A DNA stretch of 64,000 nucleotides from Planotetraspora sp. A-T 1434 (GCF_025420585.1 NZ_JAOEGB010000027.1:42589-106588); one strand, 5' to 3'. Counted from the first letter of the stretch, positions 17,047-25,607 are shown. Notes: a model not told the origin generated them from the letters alone. Translations and numbers: made by a program.

Positions 17047-18288
17047 ATGCCACTACAACCGGCTCCCAGGTCACCCGCGCAGGGTCCCTATTTCTTCCTG
17101 AGCTACGCGCACATCCCCACGCACGACCCGAATAGCAGGAACGACCCGAACAGATGGGTCGTGAAGCTTTTCGAAGATCTGTGCGATCACATCATCAACA
17201 TGACGAACCTGCCCCAGGGGCAGGCCGGATTCATGGACGTGGACCTGCGTTCGGGTCACCTCTGGCCGGACCGGCTGGCCGACGCCTTGGCGACATGCAA
17301 GGTATTCGTTCCGCTCTACTCTCCCCGCTACTTTGAAAGCGATCAATGCGGCAAGGAGTGGGCCGCGTTCCAACAGCGCGTCAACAACCACACCGGGCCG
17401 GAAGGGCACCTTCCCGAGGCCATCGTCCCCGCCCTCTGGAGCCCCATACCTCCCGAGCGCCTGCCCGCGGTGGCGCAGTCCATCCAGTTCACGCATGACG
17501 TCCTGGGATCCCGATATCGCGACGAAGGTTTCTATGGCCTCGTCAAGATTTCCGCCATGCGGTCGCACTACCAGAGAGCCACGATGGGGCTGGCGAAGCG
17601 GATCGTCGAAGTGGCCCAGCGGACACATGTGGGATTGATGGAACCGCCGCCGAAGTACGCCGACCTCCGCAGCGCGTTCGACGATTACTCCCCGCAACGC
17701 CCGCTCCGGGTGACCGTGGTGGCGCCGGACCTGACACACCTGCCCGCCGACCGCAACCCGTACTACTACGGCCTCACCCCTGAGGAGTGGAACCCCTTTC
17801 GGCGCGGAAGCAACACCCGCCCGCTGGTGTCCCACGCGGAAGAGATCGCGACGGCACACGGCTTCCTGCCGGAGGTGGGCTCACTCGACGACCATGCCCG
17901 GCTCCTGACCTCCCCGGAGCGCCCCGACGAACCGTCGGTCATGCTGGTGGACCCCTGGGCCACCACCGGGCCGGACTGCCACAGGACGCTCCGGGCGTTC
18001 GACCGGCGGAACCGCCAGTCCGTGAGCGTCATCGTGCCGTGGAATCACGAGGACGAGCAGACCGTGCGGGACCGTCCGAGGCTACAGCGCTCTCTCAACT
18101 CGGCCCTGCACAACAACCTGTCAGAACCGGGCCCGGACGTAACTTCGGTCAACGCCTTCCGCGGGGCCCTGTCCGACGCCCTGGGGAGGGCGGCGAACCA
18201 CCTGTTCAAGACCGCCCCGGCCTATCCGCCGGAGGGCGAGCCGACCAGAAGACCGAGGCTGATGCAGCCGGAGGACCCCGATGACTGA
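17047..18288 (+). CDS. fxsC: FxsC, TIR-like protein of the FxSxx-COOH system
   Basis: 413-residue protein. The N-terminal domain begins GPYFFLSYAH, continues VVKLFEDLCDHI and includes PLYSPRYFESDQCGKEWAAF, all hallmarks of TIR-like folds (~14-180). The second half (~220-400: VTVVAPDLTHLPADRNPYYYG to LSDALGRAANHLF) matches the FxsC C-terminal region, which otherwise occurs only with FxsA/FxsB genes. An AAAGGAGG lies immediately before ATG 17047 with short spacing. Its stop lies inside the first codons of fxsT (8-nt overlap). Whether the TIR fold is an NADase or only a signalling scaffold is not decidable here. Confidence 0.9.
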   Translation: MPLQPAPRSPAQGPYFFLSYAHIPTHDPNSRNDPNRWVVKLFEDLCDHIINMTNLPQGQAGFMDVDLRSGHLWPDRLADALATCKVFVPLYSPRYFESDQCGKEWAAFQQRVNNHTGPEGHLPEAIVPALWSPIPPERLPAVAQSIQFTHDVLGSRYRDEGFYGLVKISAMRSHYQRATMGLAKRIVEVAQRTHVGLMEPPPKYADLRSAFDDYSPQRPLRVTVVAPDLTHLPADRNPYYYGLTPEEWNPFRRGSNTRPLVSHAEEIATAHGFLPEVGSLDDHARLLTSPERPDEPSVMLVDPWATTGPDCHRTLRAFDRRNRQSVSVIVPWNHEDEQTVRDRPRLQRSLNSALHNNLSEPGPDVTSVNAFRGALSDALGRAANHLFKTAPAYPPEGEPTRRPRLMQPEDPDD

Positions 18289-21200
18289 CGTCCAAGACGA
18301 AGGCCAGATCGTCACGTTCTACTCCTACAAGGGGGGAACCGGGCGCACCATGGCACTGGCCAACACGGCATGGGTGCTCGCCAGCAACGGTCTGCGGGTC
18401 CTGGTGGTGGACTGGGATCTGGAGTCGCCCGGGTTGCACAAGTTCTTCCATCCGTTCCTCGACAGCAGCGTCTTCAGCGCGACGCCAGGCGTGATCGACA
18501 TCATCAGCAACTACATGTGGGCAGCCGTCAGACCCGCGGAGCGCAGTGCGGACTGGCATGTCCCCTACGCACGGGTCGTTCCTCACGCGGTGTCACTGGA
18601 CTGGGACTTTCCCGACGGCGGGACGCTCGACTTCGTGTCCGCCGGGCAGCAGAACCGCGACTACTCGTCACTGGTGTCGACGTTCGACTGGGACAACTTC
18701 TACGAGCGGCTGGGGGGTGGCAGATTCCTCGACGCCCTCCGCGCTGACATGAAGAGGAACTACGACTACACCCTCATCGACAGCCGTACCGGTCTGAGCG
18801 ACATCGCTGACATCTGCACGATCCAGATGCCCGACATCCTCGTCGACTGTTTCACGATGAGCGACCAGAGCATCGAGGGCGCCGCGAAGGTCGCACGGTA
18901 CATCGACGATCGTTACCGTGAGCGCAACATCAGAATCCTGCCGGTCCCCATGCGGATCGACGACGGGGAGAAGGAGAAGCTCGACGCGGGGCGGCTGCTC
19001 GCCCGCAGCAGGTTCGACCGTTTCCCCAAGGGACTGACCGCGGAAGGGCTCAAGCAGTACTGGGGCGCGGTCGAGATCCCCTACAAGCGGTTCTACGCGT
19101 TCGAGGAGACGCTGGCGACGTTCGGCGACGGTCCCGGCTCCCCCACCTCCCTGCTCGCGGCCTACGAGCGACTCACCGGCGCCGTCACCGAAGGAAAGGT
19201 GGTCTCGTTCCCGCCCTTGGACGAGACCGTGCGGACCAGATGGCTGGAGATGTTCACCCGCCGCCAGCCGCTGCAGCCCACGGACATCCTGCTGAGCTAC
19301 GCGCCGGAGGACCGCATGTGGGCCGACTGGATCAGCGCGGTTCTGGAACGCGCGGGATGCCGGGTGATCCCCCAGGCCATCGGCGCCTCGCCGCCGGGGG
19401 ACCCCGGCCAGGGGCCGAGCCGCGTGATGCTCGTCCTGTCCGCCGCGTACACGCGAGCGATACAGGGAGGGGATGCGCTGGAGCGGCTCTCGGCCATGGA
19501 CCCGATGGGGGACAGCCGCATGGTCACCACCATCCGGGTGTCCGAAGTGCGGCTCACCCCTCCTTTCAGCGACGTTCCGCCGGTCGACCTGGTACGGCTG
19601 AACGCGGAGCAGGCGACCGAGGCGATCCTCCGTGCGGTGGGAAGAGAGGGCGCCGACTACCCGTCGACTCCCTCACCTATGGGAGCGCGATTCCCGGGAA
19701 CCGCTCCCCCCATATGGAACGTCCAGGCGCGCAACGCCGCCTTCACGGGACGTGGGGCCGCGCTCGAATCCCTGAGAGACCAGCTCGTCGGCGGAAGCCA
19801 GGCGGTGGTCCTTCCTCAGGCGTTGTACGGCCTGGGCGGCGTGGGCAAGACCCAGATCGCCCTGGAGTACGCCCATCGCTTCATGGCCGACTACGACCTG
19901 GTCTGGTGGATCTCCGCGGAACAGCCGGAGCTGATCAACCCGGCGCTCGCCGAGCTGGCCGGACGGCTCGGGATCCGGGTGGGCGACAGCATTCTCGAAG
20001 CCGCGGAAGCGGCCCGCGAGGCGCTGCGGCGCGGCGAGCCGTACTCTCGCTGGCTGCTGATCTTCGACAACGCCGGCGATCCCGAGGAGGTACGGGGCTT
20101 CCTCCCAGGAGGCCCCGGCCACGTGATCGTCACCTCGAGAAACCAGTCATGGTCGATGGTGGCGGCTCCGCTCGAGGTCGACGTGTTCAGCCGTGAGGAG
20201 AGCCTGGAACACCTGCTGCGCCGAGTGCCGTCGCTGAAGCCGGAGGACGCTCTACGAGTGGCCGAAGCGCTCGGCTATCTGCCGCTCGCTGTCGAGCAGG
20301 CGGCGGCCTGGCTCGGGGAGACCGGCATGTCGGCGGCGACCTACATCGAACAGTTGGAGACCCAGACGAGCGAGATTCTCTCCACCAACCCGCCGCCGGG
20401 GTATCCCAGCCCAGTGGCGGCGACGTGGAACATCTCACTCAGCCAGCTGAGGGAGCACTCCCCCGCGGCCGTGCGGATGTTGCAGCTGTGCGCCTTCTTC
20501 GCACCCGATCCCATCTCCATGTCGTTGCTGTACAGCGACGAGATGATGCGTTCCCTGCTGCCTCACGACAGTTCGCTGCGCGGCGAGAAGCTCATGCTGG
20601 GCCGGCTCATCCGGGAGATCAGCAAGTTCGCGCTCGCGAAGATCGACCCTGGAAGCAACACCATCCAGGTACACCGCCTGGTTCAGGCTGTGATCAGAAG
20701 CCAGATGACGTTCGACGAGATCGAATCCACGACCCATGAGGTGCATCACATCCTGGTGGGCGCCCGCCCTCGGCAGGGCGAGGTGGACGACCCGGAGAAC
20801 TGGCCGGTCTACGACCTGATCTGGCCTCATCTGCTTCCCTCGGACGCCGAGAGATGCGTGGAGGAGGAGACCCGGCAGCTGCTCACGGAGCGGGTCCGCT
20901 ACCTGTGGAAACGCGGCGAGTTCAGCAGCGCCCTGCAACTCGGTCAGCGTCTGGCCGACTTCTGGGAAGGCGAGTTCGGCCAGAACGAGCGGCAACGGCT
21001 GCATCTGCTCTTCAACATCGCCAACGTCCTCCGCTCCCAGGGGAGCTACCAGGAAGCGAGGGACCTCGACGAATGGGTGTGGAACCGGCAGCGGGAGATG
21101 CTGGGCGACAATCATCCGCACACGCTCATGACGACCGGTGGACTGGCCGCCGACCTTCGGGCGCTCGGCGAGTTCGACCGGGCGCTGGAGATGGACAAGG

Positions 21201-22186
21201 AGACCTACCAGCGATGGAGAGAGCTCTACGGTGAGGACAATCCGCGCACGCTGGCCTCCGCCAACAATCTCGCGGTCTCCTATCGCCTCGTCGGCGACTG
21301 TTACAGCGCCCTCGACCTCGACCAGGACACGCTCAGCCGACGGCTCACGGTGATCGGCCCGATCCATCCGTACACCCTCTTCTCCTCGGCCAACCTGGCC
21401 CGCGACATGCGTGAGGCGGGACAGTTCCACAGCTCGGTGGAGCTCCTTCGGACGACGATGGAGCGGTATCGCGAGAGCCTCGGCGACAACTTCCTCGACA
21501 CCCTCCGCACCGCCAAGAGCCTTGCGGTGTCGCTTCGCAAGGCGGGTGAGCAGCACGACGCCTGGCTGACGGCGCAGCAGACACATGACCGCTACCAGCA
21601 GCTCTATCCCTCGTCTCCGGACGCCACGGCCGCGACGCTGGAGCTCGCCAGTTGCCTGTCCGCGCTGGAGGACAAGGCCGGCGCCCGGGAGCTGGCCGCC
21701 GAGATCAGGAGCCTCTACCGTACGACCCTCGGCGAGCACCACCCCTTCACGCTCGCCGCCGCCAACAACCTGATGACGTATCTTCGCGGCACCGGAGCAC
21801 TCGAGGAGGCGTACGAGCTAGGCATGGCGACGCTTTCCGCGTTCCGAAGCCGTCTGCGCGACAGCCATCCCTTCACGTTGTCCTGCATGGTCAACGTCGC
21901 GAACTGCGCCGCGGACCTGGGACGGCTCGAGGAGGCGCGGGCGCTGGAGAGGCGTGCGCTGGAGGGCCTGCACGAGACGCTCGGCCCCGAACACCCCGAC
22001 AGCCTCGTCTGCCAGGCGAACCTGGCGATCAGCCTCCGCGCGGCCGGCGACGAAGCGGAAGCGGAACGGCTGCTCGAGACGACCCTGAATGTCATGAAGG
22101 TGGTTCTCGGGGAGAACCACCCCAATGTGACCGCGGCGGCCGCGTGGCGCCGCCTGAACCGCGATCTCGAGCCTCAGCCAACCTGA
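18281..22186 (+). CDS. fxsT: FxsT: ParA-like, TIR-like, NB-ARC and TPR fusion
   Basis: 1301-residue multidomain protein. The first domain (~10-300) is a ParA/MinD-type ATPase with deviant Walker A KGGTGRT at 17-23 and a conserved VVDWDLESPG. A TIR-like segment follows (~333-450, DILLSYAPEDRMWADWI), then an NB-ARC/STAND ATPase with P-loop GLGGVGKT at 517-524, LLIFDNAGD (Walker B) and GYLPLAVEQAAAWL. About ten C-terminal tetratricopeptide repeats (~880-1290) repeat the GE.HP.TL..ANNLA pattern. NB-ARC-TPR proteins are typical inflammasome-like sensors. Overlap with fxsC by 8 nt places it in the same operon. Confidence 0.93.
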   Translation: MTDVQDEGQIVTFYSYKGGTGRTMALANTAWVLASNGLRVLVVDWDLESPGLHKFFHPFLDSSVFSATPGVIDIISNYMWAAVRPAERSADWHVPYARVVPHAVSLDWDFPDGGTLDFVSAGQQNRDYSSLVSTFDWDNFYERLGGGRFLDALRADMKRNYDYTLIDSRTGLSDIADICTIQMPDILVDCFTMSDQSIEGAAKVARYIDDRYRERNIRILPVPMRIDDGEKEKLDAGRLLARSRFDRFPKGLTAEGLKQYWGAVEIPYKRFYAFEETLATFGDGPGSPTSLLAAYERLTGAVTEGKVVSFPPLDETVRTRWLEMFTRRQPLQPTDILLSYAPEDRMWADWISAVLERAGCRVIPQAIGASPPGDPGQGPSRVMLVLSAAYTRAIQGGDALERLSAMDPMGDSRMVTTIRVSEVRLTPPFSDVPPVDLVRLNAEQATEAILRAVGREGADYPSTPSPMGARFPGTAPPIWNVQARNAAFTGRGAALESLRDQLVGGSQAVVLPQALYGLGGVGKTQIALEYAHRFMADYDLVWWISAEQPELINPALAELAGRLGIRVGDSILEAAEAAREALRRGEPYSRWLLIFDNAGDPEEVRGFLPGGPGHVIVTSRNQSWSMVAAPLEVDVFSREESLEHLLRRVPSLKPEDALRVAEALGYLPLAVEQAAAWLGETGMSAATYIEQLETQTSEILSTNPPPGYPSPVAATWNISLSQLREHSPAAVRMLQLCAFFAPDPISMSLLYSDEMMRSLLPHDSSLRGEKLMLGRLIREISKFALAKIDPGSNTIQVHRLVQAVIRSQMTFDEIESTTHEVHHILVGARPRQGEVDDPENWPVYDLIWPHLLPSDAERCVEEETRQLLTERVRYLWKRGEFSSALQLGQRLADFWEGEFGQNERQRLHLLFNIANVLRSQGSYQEARDLDEWVWNRQREMLGDNHPHTLMTTGGLAADLRALGEFDRALEMDKETYQRWRELYGEDNPRTLASANNLAVSYRLVGDCYSALDLDQDTLSRRLTVIGPIHPYTLFSSANLARDMREAGQFHSSVELLRTTMERYRESLGDNFLDTLRTAKSLAVSLRKAGEQHDAWLTAQQTHDRYQQLYPSSPDATAATLELASCLSALEDKAGARELAAEIRSLYRTTLGEHHPFTLAAANNLMTYLRGTGALEEAYELGMATLSAFRSRLRDSHPFTLSCMVNVANCAADLGRLEEARALERRALEGLHETLGPEHPDSLVCQANLAISLRAAGDEAEAERLLETTLNVMKVVLGENHPNVTAAAAWRRLNRDLEPQPT

Positions 22187-23053
22187 TCATTTACGGACGA
22201 GCCACAGGAGCACCTCGGGAAGAACGCCGATCGCCCCGAAGTGGGCGACGCCGTGCTGGATCTTGACCGTGGCAGCGGGAATCCGTTCGCCCAGCCAGCG
22301 GGCATGCCCGACGGGGGAGAACACGTCGTTCTCCCCGTGCCAGACCAGCGTCGGCACTTCGATGACGGCTGGGTCGAACCCCCAGCCGCCGCAGAACGCC
22401 AGGACGTCGTCGACCCAGCCGTCGATCGAGTCGCGCAGGCCCTCGGCGAAGTTGCGCACCAGCATCCGGCGGATGCCGTGGTCGGTGACCACACGCCGAT
22501 CCGACTCCGGCACCTGCTGGGAGAGCCCGACCACTTTGCTCGCCGGGTCGGCGCGGATCTGAGCCGCCGCCGTCGCAAGCCGGCTCGCCACCGCCCGGTG
22601 ACCCGCGAGCGCCATGGTGTACTCGACGACGTTGGAATGAGCCATCCCATCGAACCAGTCGAGCCCTTCGGCTCCGCGCGGCGCGAGGCCGACCAGCGCC
22701 GCGACCCGGGTCAGCCGCTGCGGCAGCAGGGCGGCGCACGCCAGCGCGTGCGGGGCGCCCCCGGATCTCCCGACGACCGCGAACCTCGCGATGCCCAGCC
22801 CGTCCGCGATGGCCGCCACGTCGGCGGCGACATCGGCCACCGACCTGCCCGGCAACCGGTCCGACAGCCCGTACCCGGGGCGGTCGAAACTGATCAGGCG
22901 GATGCCGAGCCGATAGAGCACCGTCGGTCTGGGCGACGGCCCGACGCGGCTCCCGGGGGTGCCATGTAGCAGGAACACCGGGTGACCGTCCGGTTCTCCC
23001 TGCTGCTGTACGGCGAGCCTTCTTCCGTCAGGTGCGACCAGAACGTCGGTCAA
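22187..23053 (-). CDS. Alpha/beta hydrolase
   Basis: 288-residue alpha/beta-fold hydrolase. It has the oxyanion HGTPGSR motif, FDRPGYGLSD, the nucleophile elbow VGRSGG (G-x-S-x-G), a late acid in WHGENDVFSP and the catalytic His in GVAHFGAIG. The stop codon abuts the fxsT stop with no gap, so the two operons converge head to tail. No signal peptide. It could be an esterase or peptidase acting on the RiPP product, but a generic hydrolase is equally likely. Confidence 0.88.
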   Translation of the reverse strand: MTDVLVAPDGRRLAVQQQGEPDGHPVFLLHGTPGSRVGPSPRPTVLYRLGIRLISFDRPGYGLSDRLPGRSVADVAADVAAIADGLGIARFAVVGRSGGAPHALACAALLPQRLTRVAALVGLAPRGAEGLDWFDGMAHSNVVEYTMALAGHRAVASRLATAAAQIRADPASKVVGLSQQVPESDRRVVTDHGIRRMLVRNFAEGLRDSIDGWVDDVLAFCGGWGFDPAVIEVPTLVWHGENDVFSPVGHARWLGERIPAATVKIQHGVAHFGAIGVLPEVLLWLVRK

Positions 23054-23278
23054 GACACTCTCCCCGTGATTACTCCCTACACCTGAGGGTTCCTCCGGAT
23101 CGCGCCGATGTCCATGCCTGTTTCGTTAGCAAAGCTTCGCCTGGTGCGTCCCGTCTTGACCATGAGCCGCCAGCGGGGCTCCAAGGCGAGATCACAGTGG
23201 GTTCAGACCATTCACATGAATACGAATTTCGGCCGGCTCACACCACTCAAGTTGATGCGTATCGTTTCCGCCCATCAC

Positions 23279-23299
23279 ACACTTGCAGCATGCAAGTGT
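23279..23299. promoter_or_regulatory. Perfect 9-bp-arm palindrome
   Basis: Arms ACACTTGCA (23279-23287) and TGCAAGTGT (23291-23299) are perfectly inverted around GCA. Another CACTTG half-site follows at about 23320. The symmetry and clustering suggest an operator. It lies about 225 bp upstream of the alpha/beta hydrolase start and ahead of the degenerate region on the other side. The cognate regulator is not recognisable. Confidence 0.5.
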
Positions 23300-23436
23300 C
23301 GCAACACGCACAAATCGGACACTTGTCCGTAATGAACAGCACCTGCGTGTGGTGCCGCCGGAAGGTACCTTGCGTTTGTGGGCGCCGCGGCGGCCCATAG
23401 CGTTAATATCTTCTGCATCACCTCGAGCGCGTCCGA

Positions 23437-23504
23437 CTGCAAGCGGACATCAGGCGATCGCGGTAGAGCCGACCCGAGGTCTCGACGTTAAGTATCTGTG
23501 GTTC
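23437..23504 (+). repeat. Imperfect direct repeat, left copy
   Basis: Matches 24491-24557. Over the core 23454-23504 (51 bp) it differs at a few positions, about half of them synonymous in the shared frame, which reads AIAV.P.RGLD.KYLWF in both copies. The similarity begins at CTGCAA in each. The pattern suggests both copies once were coding sequence. They bracket the fxsB remnants. Confidence 0.75.
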
Positions 23505-23578
23505 GACGCGAAACGTCGTCCGGCCTCGGGCTCGGCGAACTGAAGAATCCATGAAGTTCGTCCCCCAGAGAGGTCGAA

Positions 23579-23716
23579 GTGAAGATCCATCTCACTGTCT
23601 CAGTCCCCGGCGGCCGTACGGGTCGCTTCTTCGTTATCGGGGTGATCCTGGTGATAGTGCTAATCCTCGTCCGGACCGGCACAACCGTCGGTTTCACCTT
23701 TGGATCCCGGATATGA
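23579..23716 (+). CDS. Possible 45-residue single-span membrane peptide
   Basis: GTG-started small ORF with GAGAGG 5 nt upstream. The product has a basic N-terminal segment (GGRTGRFF), one strongly hydrophobic helix (VIGVILVIVLILV) and a short polar tail ending FGSRI. It is too short for an ordinary ORF scan. No family is recognised. It sits directly upstream of the fxsB remnants, so it may be an independent small protein or leftover coding sequence. Confidence 0.35.
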   Translation: MKIHLTVSVPGGRTGRFFVIGVILVIVLILVRTGTTVGFTFGSRI

Positions 23717-23796
23717 GGCCGGCTGACCAGCGGTAATACCGGCAACACGGAAGGGGCGTCCCATCAGGGGCACCCCTTTCGCCGTCCGGGACCCAT

Positions 23797-24075
23797 CACG
23801 CCGTTCCGCGACTCGTTCTGAAGGTCCACGGCCCCTGTGATCTCGCTTGCGGTCACTGTTACACGGGTAGCGGTCCGGACCTGTCCGGAGGCGGCTGTGC
23901 ACCAATCGAACGCACCAATCGACGCACCAATCGACGTCGCCGACGACCCGATCAGCGTCTACGAACCGCGCACCGAGGTCATCCGCCTGGGGCCCGGCGC
24001 CCTTGTCGTCATCGAGACCGACGGCTCCTGTGAGCAGGTCGACTCCGTCGATGTGTCCCGGGAGGCCCCGTCGCG
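23797..24075 (+). pseudogene. Decayed second fxsB (radical SAM) with internal deletions
   Basis: Three separated blocks match the intact FxsB in order. 23801-23862 reads PFRDS, then after a frame change VLKVHGPCDLACGHCY, equal to FxsB residues ~11-31 including the complete CxxxCxxC. 23930-23965 reads IDVADDPISVYE (FxsB ~178-190). 23972-24070 reads TEVIRLGPGALVVIETDGS and EQVDSVDVSREAP (FxsB ~258-292), with a 22-nt run identical to the intact gene. The blocks lie in different frames, and everything between and after, including the HExxH domain, is missing. A tandem GCACCAATCGAC triplication (23899-23935) lies at one deletion junction. Confidence 0.85.
23899..23935 (+). repeat. Threefold 12-13 bp tandem repeat
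   Basis: GCACCAATCGA begins at 23899, 23912 and 23924, giving three tandem units of 13, 12 and 12 bp. It lies exactly between two blocks of the fxsB remnant and is probably a scar of replication slippage during its decay. Confidence 0.8.
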
Positions 24076-24478
24076 GCGGAACGCCGAAATCCCAATGCGG
24101 AGAATCGGAACGTAACTGACGAAGAAGAACCGCTCCCGCCACGTTACCGCCCCGAATCCGGATGCCCGGGGGGAGGCGATGAATTTCTATGACCCGAACA
24201 GTTTACTCATGTTTCAAAACATAGTTGATGCCGTCACGATCGGCCATGGGCGTGATTTCCATGCGACCTCATTTCACCAGAAACAAGCCGAGGGGACAGC
24301 CGGAGATAGACTTCGGCGCGCTTACCCTGATGCCAAGCTCCGGAATGATCTCGGCATGGATGCAGACGGGAGGTCCAAGGCGCCGAGGTGGAGGCACGCC
24401 CTCTAGGCGGGGCGGCCGAACCGGAGTGGCGTTCGGCTCTCGGGCTCAGGACAATGAGATCGATTCCGGCAACGAAAA

Positions 24479-24508
24479 GCCCGGCTCCCGCTGCAACGGA
24501 AGCCGGGC
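24479..24508. terminator. Stem-loop next to the right repeat copy
   Basis: GCCCGGCT (24479-24486) pairs perfectly with AGCCGGGC (24501-24508) around a 14-nt loop. Four A residues precede it, which would be the U tract of a minus-strand transcript. It may be a factor-independent terminator. A second smaller inverted repeat, CGGCCAGA/TCTGGCCG, lies within the following repeat copy. Confidence 0.45.
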
Positions 24509-24557
24509 AATCGCGGTACGGCCAGACCGAGGTCTCGACGCTAAGTACCTGTGGTTC
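24491..24557 (+). repeat. Imperfect direct repeat, right copy
   Basis: Right-hand partner of 23437-23504; its core at 24507-24557 reads AIAVRPDRGLDAKYLWF in the shared frame. Together the copies flank about 1 kb that holds the fxsB remnants. This could mark the ends of an inserted segment or a duplicated gene tail. Confidence 0.75.
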
Positions 24558-24794
24558 TGGCCGTTAGTTTATCCATACGGCTCGGCCCGACGAGGCGAAC
24601 TTCGCCGCATCGCGCGGCCGAGCCGCCCGGTGCTCACCGTCTGGCACGTTCATCCCGAATGCGGACGCCCTGTTCGAGACGCATGGATGCGTGCCGTGCA
24701 TAGCTCAGGAAGAATGGTGACCGGACTGGGCTCTGGCCGCGGTAGTGATCGACCTGGGCGGACGGTCCGGCATCAGGTCCGACATTATGGGCGC

Positions 24795-25607
24795 ATGTCG
24801 GTTCACGAGCGTTGGGAGCTTCCGCCGGGCCTGGAGCTGCTGTTCGGCGACGGCGGCGACGGGAGGGCGCTCGAAGTCGGCCTCCCCACCGGGTCCCTCG
24901 TGTGGCCGGATCCCGAGTACGACAAGCTGCGGACATACCACCGGCCGTCGTTCTGGCTCAGTGACGCGCCGGTGCCGGCCGAGCTGTGGCGCCGCCTGCG
25001 GATGGAGCACCATCAGTCGGGCCTGTGGCCGGTGCTGCTGGAGGACGGCGTCCAGCCCTGGTCGGCCGGTCAGATCGCGCCGGACTCCGTGGCCGAGATC
25101 GACTACTTCAGCGCGGCTGGGTTCATGGCGGAGGCGTGGACGGACCTGATGGACCGCGAGGCGGAGCTCGCCCCCTTCGGAGCCGAGTGTCCCGGCCTGG
25201 CCGCGCCCGGCACGCCGGTGGCCGACCCCGACGCGGTCGCGGACTGGTACGCCGGTGTCGTGGCCGAGCGCAGGACGCCGCTCGGACTGGCGGCGGTCGA
25301 CCGGGGGGCGGACGCGCTGGTCACCATCGGCTGGCAGGGCGCGCTGCACCACAACGAATGGACCGTGCCGCTGGCCGCCGTCGTCCGGAGCTGGGAGGAC
25401 AGGTTCGGCGCGCGGGTGGTCGGCATGGGGTTCAACACGCTCGACCTCAGCATCGCCGCGCCTCCCGTCACCCGGGCTCACGCGCTGCGGGTCGCGGCCG
25501 AGCACTGGACGTTCTGCCCCGACAGCGTCCTGCAGGGACCCGGCACGCTGGCCGACTACGCCGAGCAGCTCGCCGGGCAGAACGCGTGGTCGTTCTGGTG
25601 GGACTGA
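24795..25607 (+). CDS. DUF4253 domain-containing protein
   Basis: 270-residue protein resembling the actinobacterial DUF4253 family: WP.LLEDG.QPW near residue 80, an AEAWTDLMDREAELAPFG central segment, VTIGWQGALHHNEWTVPLAAVVRSWEDRFGARVVGMGFNTLDLSIA and an AYAEQLAGQNAWSFWWD-like C-terminus, the Trp-rich ending being characteristic. ATG 24795 (MSVHERWELP) was chosen because the upstream in-frame extension lies in degenerate DNA. Function unknown; family members often occur near toxin or immunity genes. It is monocistronic, convergent with arsR. Confidence 0.82.
   Translation: MSVHERWELPPGLELLFGDGGDGRALEVGLPTGSLVWPDPEYDKLRTYHRPSFWLSDAPVPAELWRRLRMEHHQSGLWPVLLEDGVQPWSAGQIAPDSVAEIDYFSAAGFMAEAWTDLMDREAELAPFGAECPGLAAPGTPVADPDAVADWYAGVVAERRTPLGLAAVDRGADALVTIGWQGALHHNEWTVPLAAVVRSWEDRFGARVVGMGFNTLDLSIAAPPVTRAHALRVAAEHWTFCPDSVLQGPGTLADYAEQLAGQNAWSFWWD

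Larger units (their letters stand above)
23054..23578. other. Gene-poor stretch with palindrome and one repeat copy
   Basis: No convincing gene. It contains the 9-bp-arm palindrome at 23279-23299, a further CACTTG half-site inside a small CGGAC...GTCCG hairpin around 23316-23329, and the left copy (23437-23504) of the imperfect direct repeat. ORFs here are short, lack RBSs and lack normal actinobacterial third-position GC. Base composition is lower in GC than the flanks. I read it as decayed or regulatory DNA. Confidence 0.6.
24076..24794. other. Degenerate stretch downstream of the fxsB remnant
   Basis: This 719-bp stretch contains no gene I can defend. A 75-residue ORF at 24179-24406 has a GGGAGG only 2 nt before its ATG, no recognisable family and a poor composition, so I do not call it. 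The segment includes the hairpin at 24479-24508 and the right copy of the direct repeat at 24491-24557. The real gene resumes at 24795. Confidence 0.55.

Noticed and set aside
22187..23053. Alpha/beta hydrolase as a dedicated part of the fxs operon
   Set aside because: It is on the opposite strand and has no fxs-specific feature; adjacency alone is not enough.
23837..24115. 92-codon ORF as an independent gene
   Set aside because: Its recognisable parts are fxsB fragments that miss the Cys motif in frame; better explained as part of the pseudogene.
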